Source: Larix sibirica (Eukaryota > Streptophyta > Pinopsida > Pinales > Pinaceae). From it: 10,440 nt of DNA. Position numbers and translations under genes: made by a program. Location: NCBI GenBank assembly GCA_004151065.3, contig NWUY0304883429.1, positions 1-10,440 on the forward strand, read 5' to 3'. The stretch's first letter is position 1. Each line of letters opens with the position of its first letter. Below the pieces are notes generated by a model. That model had not been told where the DNA came from. It searched no databases and worked only from the letters and a program-made list of their open reading frames with translations. Shown one piece after another: positions 8,415-10,440 of this stretch.

Positions 8415-9280
8415 CTAGAATCTAGATTCTAACCTGAAAAAGACTACTAATTCTACTATCTCATAAGCTTTCCTCTTGCCACGAGCAACTTCTAAGTTCT
8501 TTTCCCATGTTCTAACAATAGCAGTAGGGGGAAGTGGTTGTAGAACATTGGAACAAGCACTACCATGGGCTACATGGCTTAGGCAAAGCAGCGGAGGTTG
8601 TGAAGCTAAAGCTACTATATTTGGAAACCTGTTAATGCAAGCAATGGTAGTGTATGGGGGTGGCATCGCTATTGCATGATCAACATCATGAGTCCTATCA
8701 GTGAAAATTTTAACCTCCAAATGCTCTTATGCTATGGTTCCATCCTCCAAATTGAACTCCTTTGAATTGTTGTACAAAGTCCTATAAGTTCTATCAGTCT
8801 TCGTTGCATCACAATAATGGGACAACAACCTCAAGTTGTAGTGCACATAAACCAAAGCTTCCTACCTAGTCTACATTTAGGTTGTTTCTCTTCACACGGT
8901 GGATGAAGTTGTAGGTTCTCCAACACCTCTTTGCAAAAGAGGTGTTCACAACATGTGAAAGCACCTTCACATAACTGCCATACATGTTCTACCATTCGTT
9001 AAGATTCATCCTATCTCTATCTTTATTTCCATGCATTTTAGAAAAGACTCCATGGCCACTCATGTACTTGTTCAATTCACTTAGTACTTCACCACACTCA
9101 TCATCATGAGGGACCAGCTTGTCTAATGCAATCATATACCCACTTTCTACCTCTAGATCTCTGTGTGGGAAGGCGACAAGGCACAGGCATCTGAATAAGT
9201 TGTCGAAACGGCGATGGATCTTTCTGGTCATCGTTGAGCTTCATGTACGATGCTCTTGGTTTTCCAAGCATCGTCTTCGT
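8415..9280 (-). pseudogene. hAT-type transposase C-terminal relic
   Basis: Read on the minus strand this is the C-terminal third of a plant hAT-superfamily transposase. Order: MLGKPRASYMKLNDDQK (about 9274-9224), a frame change, then FPHRDLEVESGYMIALDKLVP, LSELNKYMSGHGVFSK and HGNKDRDRMNLNEW. A TAG follows at 8991-8989 where the family has a second Trp (NEWW). Next comes the dimerisation region, VKVLSHVVNTSFAKRCW and TYNFIHRVKRNNLNVD, which corresponds to the family's ERxWS...RNRL block. A TAG at 8868-8866 and an apparent one-base insertion near 8856 lead into ALVYVHYNLRLLSHYCD in another frame. A TAA at 8729-8727 is followed by an open tail to 8415. Three stops and at least two frameshifts make it non-functional. 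No terminal inverted repeats or target duplication were found. Domain assignment is from remembered family motifs. Confidence 0.82.
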
Positions 9281-10390
9281 TACCAAGACTCATGCGAGCC
9301 CTAGTCAACCTCTCCTAAACATTGCAGGTTACCATTGGTTTTCAGTTTGTAGACAAGAGATGTGGAGCTCGGGTGGTGTCAAAGGCTCAGGTGGCATCAC
9401 TTGTTTGACTAGTGACTCCCTCCAGAGCAGGGTTTCTTTGGTGGCCACAGATGAGCATACCAGGTTTATGTGGGTACAAGTTAGAGGCAGAGCCCCACCT
9501 CCCGAAGGACATTTACATTGCAGTTTGTTACAAACCTATTCATCACTCGCCATCCATAATGGTCCCGACAGAGACCCCTTTATAGACATGTATACCGGCA
9601 TCACCCAGTACTTAACGGTTGGAGAGGTCACCCTCTTAGGTGACTTCAACGCTCGTATCGAGCTCTCCATATCCCTCTCCATGACCGATCAAATAACATA
9701 TTTTGCACCCAGGGGATAGATCCAAAGTCAATGCGGCTTCATCGAATGTCTAATGATTCTTTGGGGCCTACTATAGCTTATGGTAGGTAGCTTTTGCAAC
9801 TAAGGGAAACTCAAGAGCTATTGATCCTGAATGGGCTCCCTTGTTTCCCAAACTCTCACTTCTTCACTTGTGCAAGGCTCTTCACCGCCAACTTCAGCAT
9901 GCATTCACCTATGCTCACCCTTCCTACCCCAACCTTAAGGCTTCCTATCTTTGGCTCCTTCGCTGTAAGAAACACCACTTCATCTCTCAGAGGAGATAGG
10001 ACTTATGTGCTTCCCTCATCCACTCTCCCAAATCCTTTAGCACACCATCTTCCCCCAACACTCCCCCCTCCCAACAAATCTTCACCTCGGATCCTTGTAC
10101 TGTCATACCTCCACTTTCTATGATGTCCCTGGGTAGCCCCAAATTTAGCTTACCTCCCCAGCCCCTTCATGCTACTTATTCTCACACCAGTACATCAGAT
10201 AGGTTGTTGGGATAATGAACACCAATAAAGCAGCAGGTGAGGAGGGTTTCTAGGCAAAGATCTTTAAGCATGGTCTTCTCACTCTAGATAATTACTTGGC
10301 CTATCCCTTCAACCATGTGGTTTGTACAGGTTTTCCATAGACTTGGCCACATCTCACTTTCCACTGGATTCTATCATGTATGAGGTTAAG
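9264..10390 (+). mobile_element. LINE retrotransposon relic: endonuclease plus start of reverse transcriptase
   Basis: The plus strand carries a broken non-LTR retrotransposon ORF2. The endonuclease part starts near IVFVTKTHASPSQPLLNIAGY (9264 on) and includes GGITCLTSDSLQSRVSL and MWVQVRGR. A short piece in a shifted frame reads KDIYIAVCY (from 9505). The signature VTLLGDFNAR ends at 9656. After a further shift it continues as LHIPLHDRS through LLILNGLPCFPNSHFFTC to about 9871. The linker then resumes as KALHRQLQHAFTYAHPSYPN and SYLWLLRCKKHHFISQRR. The reverse-transcriptase N-terminus is at 10215-10340: MNTNKAAGEEGF, stop, AKIFKHGL and FNHVVCTGFP. Stops lie at 9717, 9788, 9997, 10251 and 10338. 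The endonuclease C-terminal motif is missing at a deletion near 9871, and no catalytic reverse-transcriptase motif is reached. The element runs antisense to the kinase gene and is non-functional. Confidence 0.88.
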
Positions 10391-10440
10391 GGATTGGCAT
10401 TTAAAAAAACTTCATATAACTTTTATCTTAACTTGTATTT

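Larger units (their letters stand above)
5245..10440 (-). other. Large incomplete LCBK1 intron (3' part)
   Basis: Everything upstream of the 4289-5244 exon in the gene's direction is read as one intron whose donor lies beyond 10440. The acceptor at its 3' end is TGTATTTCAG preceded by T-rich sequence. The preceding family exon should end near a motif like YYGFVSD (Arabidopsis, from memory) and carry the DAGK catalytic core; I looked for these on the minus strand and did not find them. The interval contains AT-rich repeats, a decayed unknown frame, two direct repeats, a hAT relic and a LINE relic, all listed separately. Introns of this size filled with old transposons are common in conifers. 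A small missed exon cannot be excluded. Confidence 0.72.

Noticed and set aside
8476-8679. Plus-strand 67-codon frame as a gene
   Set aside because: It is the antisense of the tail of the hAT transposase relic.
9794-10123. A 109-codon proline-rich plus-strand frame as a separate protein
   Set aside because: Its first part is LINE endonuclease text, but the rest is the wrong frame of the LINE linker, whose proper frame reads KALHRQLQHAFTYAHPSYP.
8415-10440. The relics as an active autonomous transposon or a new system
   Set aside because: Multiple stops, frameshifts and missing domains rule out function; both belong to known superfamilies.

Overview
The window is nuclear plant DNA, most likely from a gymnosperm (conifer-like) or another seed plant with a large genome. 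The evidence is one recognisable plant gene with introns, one intron longer than 5 kb, and decayed LINE and hAT-type transposon sequence inside that intron. The gymnosperm placement is inference. There are no bacterial features, no CRISPR array and no RNA gene that I can support.

The only real gene runs on the minus strand and is the 3' part of a plant sphingoid long-chain base kinase (LCBK1 type, diacylglycerol-kinase-like family). Its penultimate exon is at 5244-4289 and its last exon, with the stop codon, at 3399-3256. They are joined by an 889-base intron that starts with GC rather than GT (AAG|GCAAGT) and ends with a normal CAG. The catalytic-domain exons must lie beyond 10440, because I found none of them in the 5245-10440 interval. 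That interval is therefore read as one incomplete intron of at least 5.2 kb.

Region by region: 1-1480 is non-coding sequence with weak traces of Ty1/copia-like LTR elements (a C-rich hairpin at 712-750 and a minus-strand initiator-Met-tRNA primer-binding-site match at 1124-1134). 1481-2445 is a diverged tandem duplication of a unit of about 480 bases. 2446-3255 is the gene's downstream flank and probable 3' UTR. 3256-5244 holds the two exons and their intron. 5245-10440 is the large intron. It contains a three-copy AT-rich repeat (5750-6325), a decayed plus-strand reading frame of unknown origin (6667-7554), a pair of direct repeats of about 187 bases (7382-7567 and 7693-7879), a minus-strand hAT transposase C-terminus (about 9280-8415) and a plus-strand LINE relic (about 9264-10390, endonuclease plus start of reverse transcriptase).

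The transposon relics carry stops and frameshifts and are not functional. Nothing here supports a new multi-gene system. The most useful observations are the GC-AG intron, the nested relics in opposite orientation inside the kinase intron, the unknown decayed frame, and the deamination-type differences between the two direct repeats.
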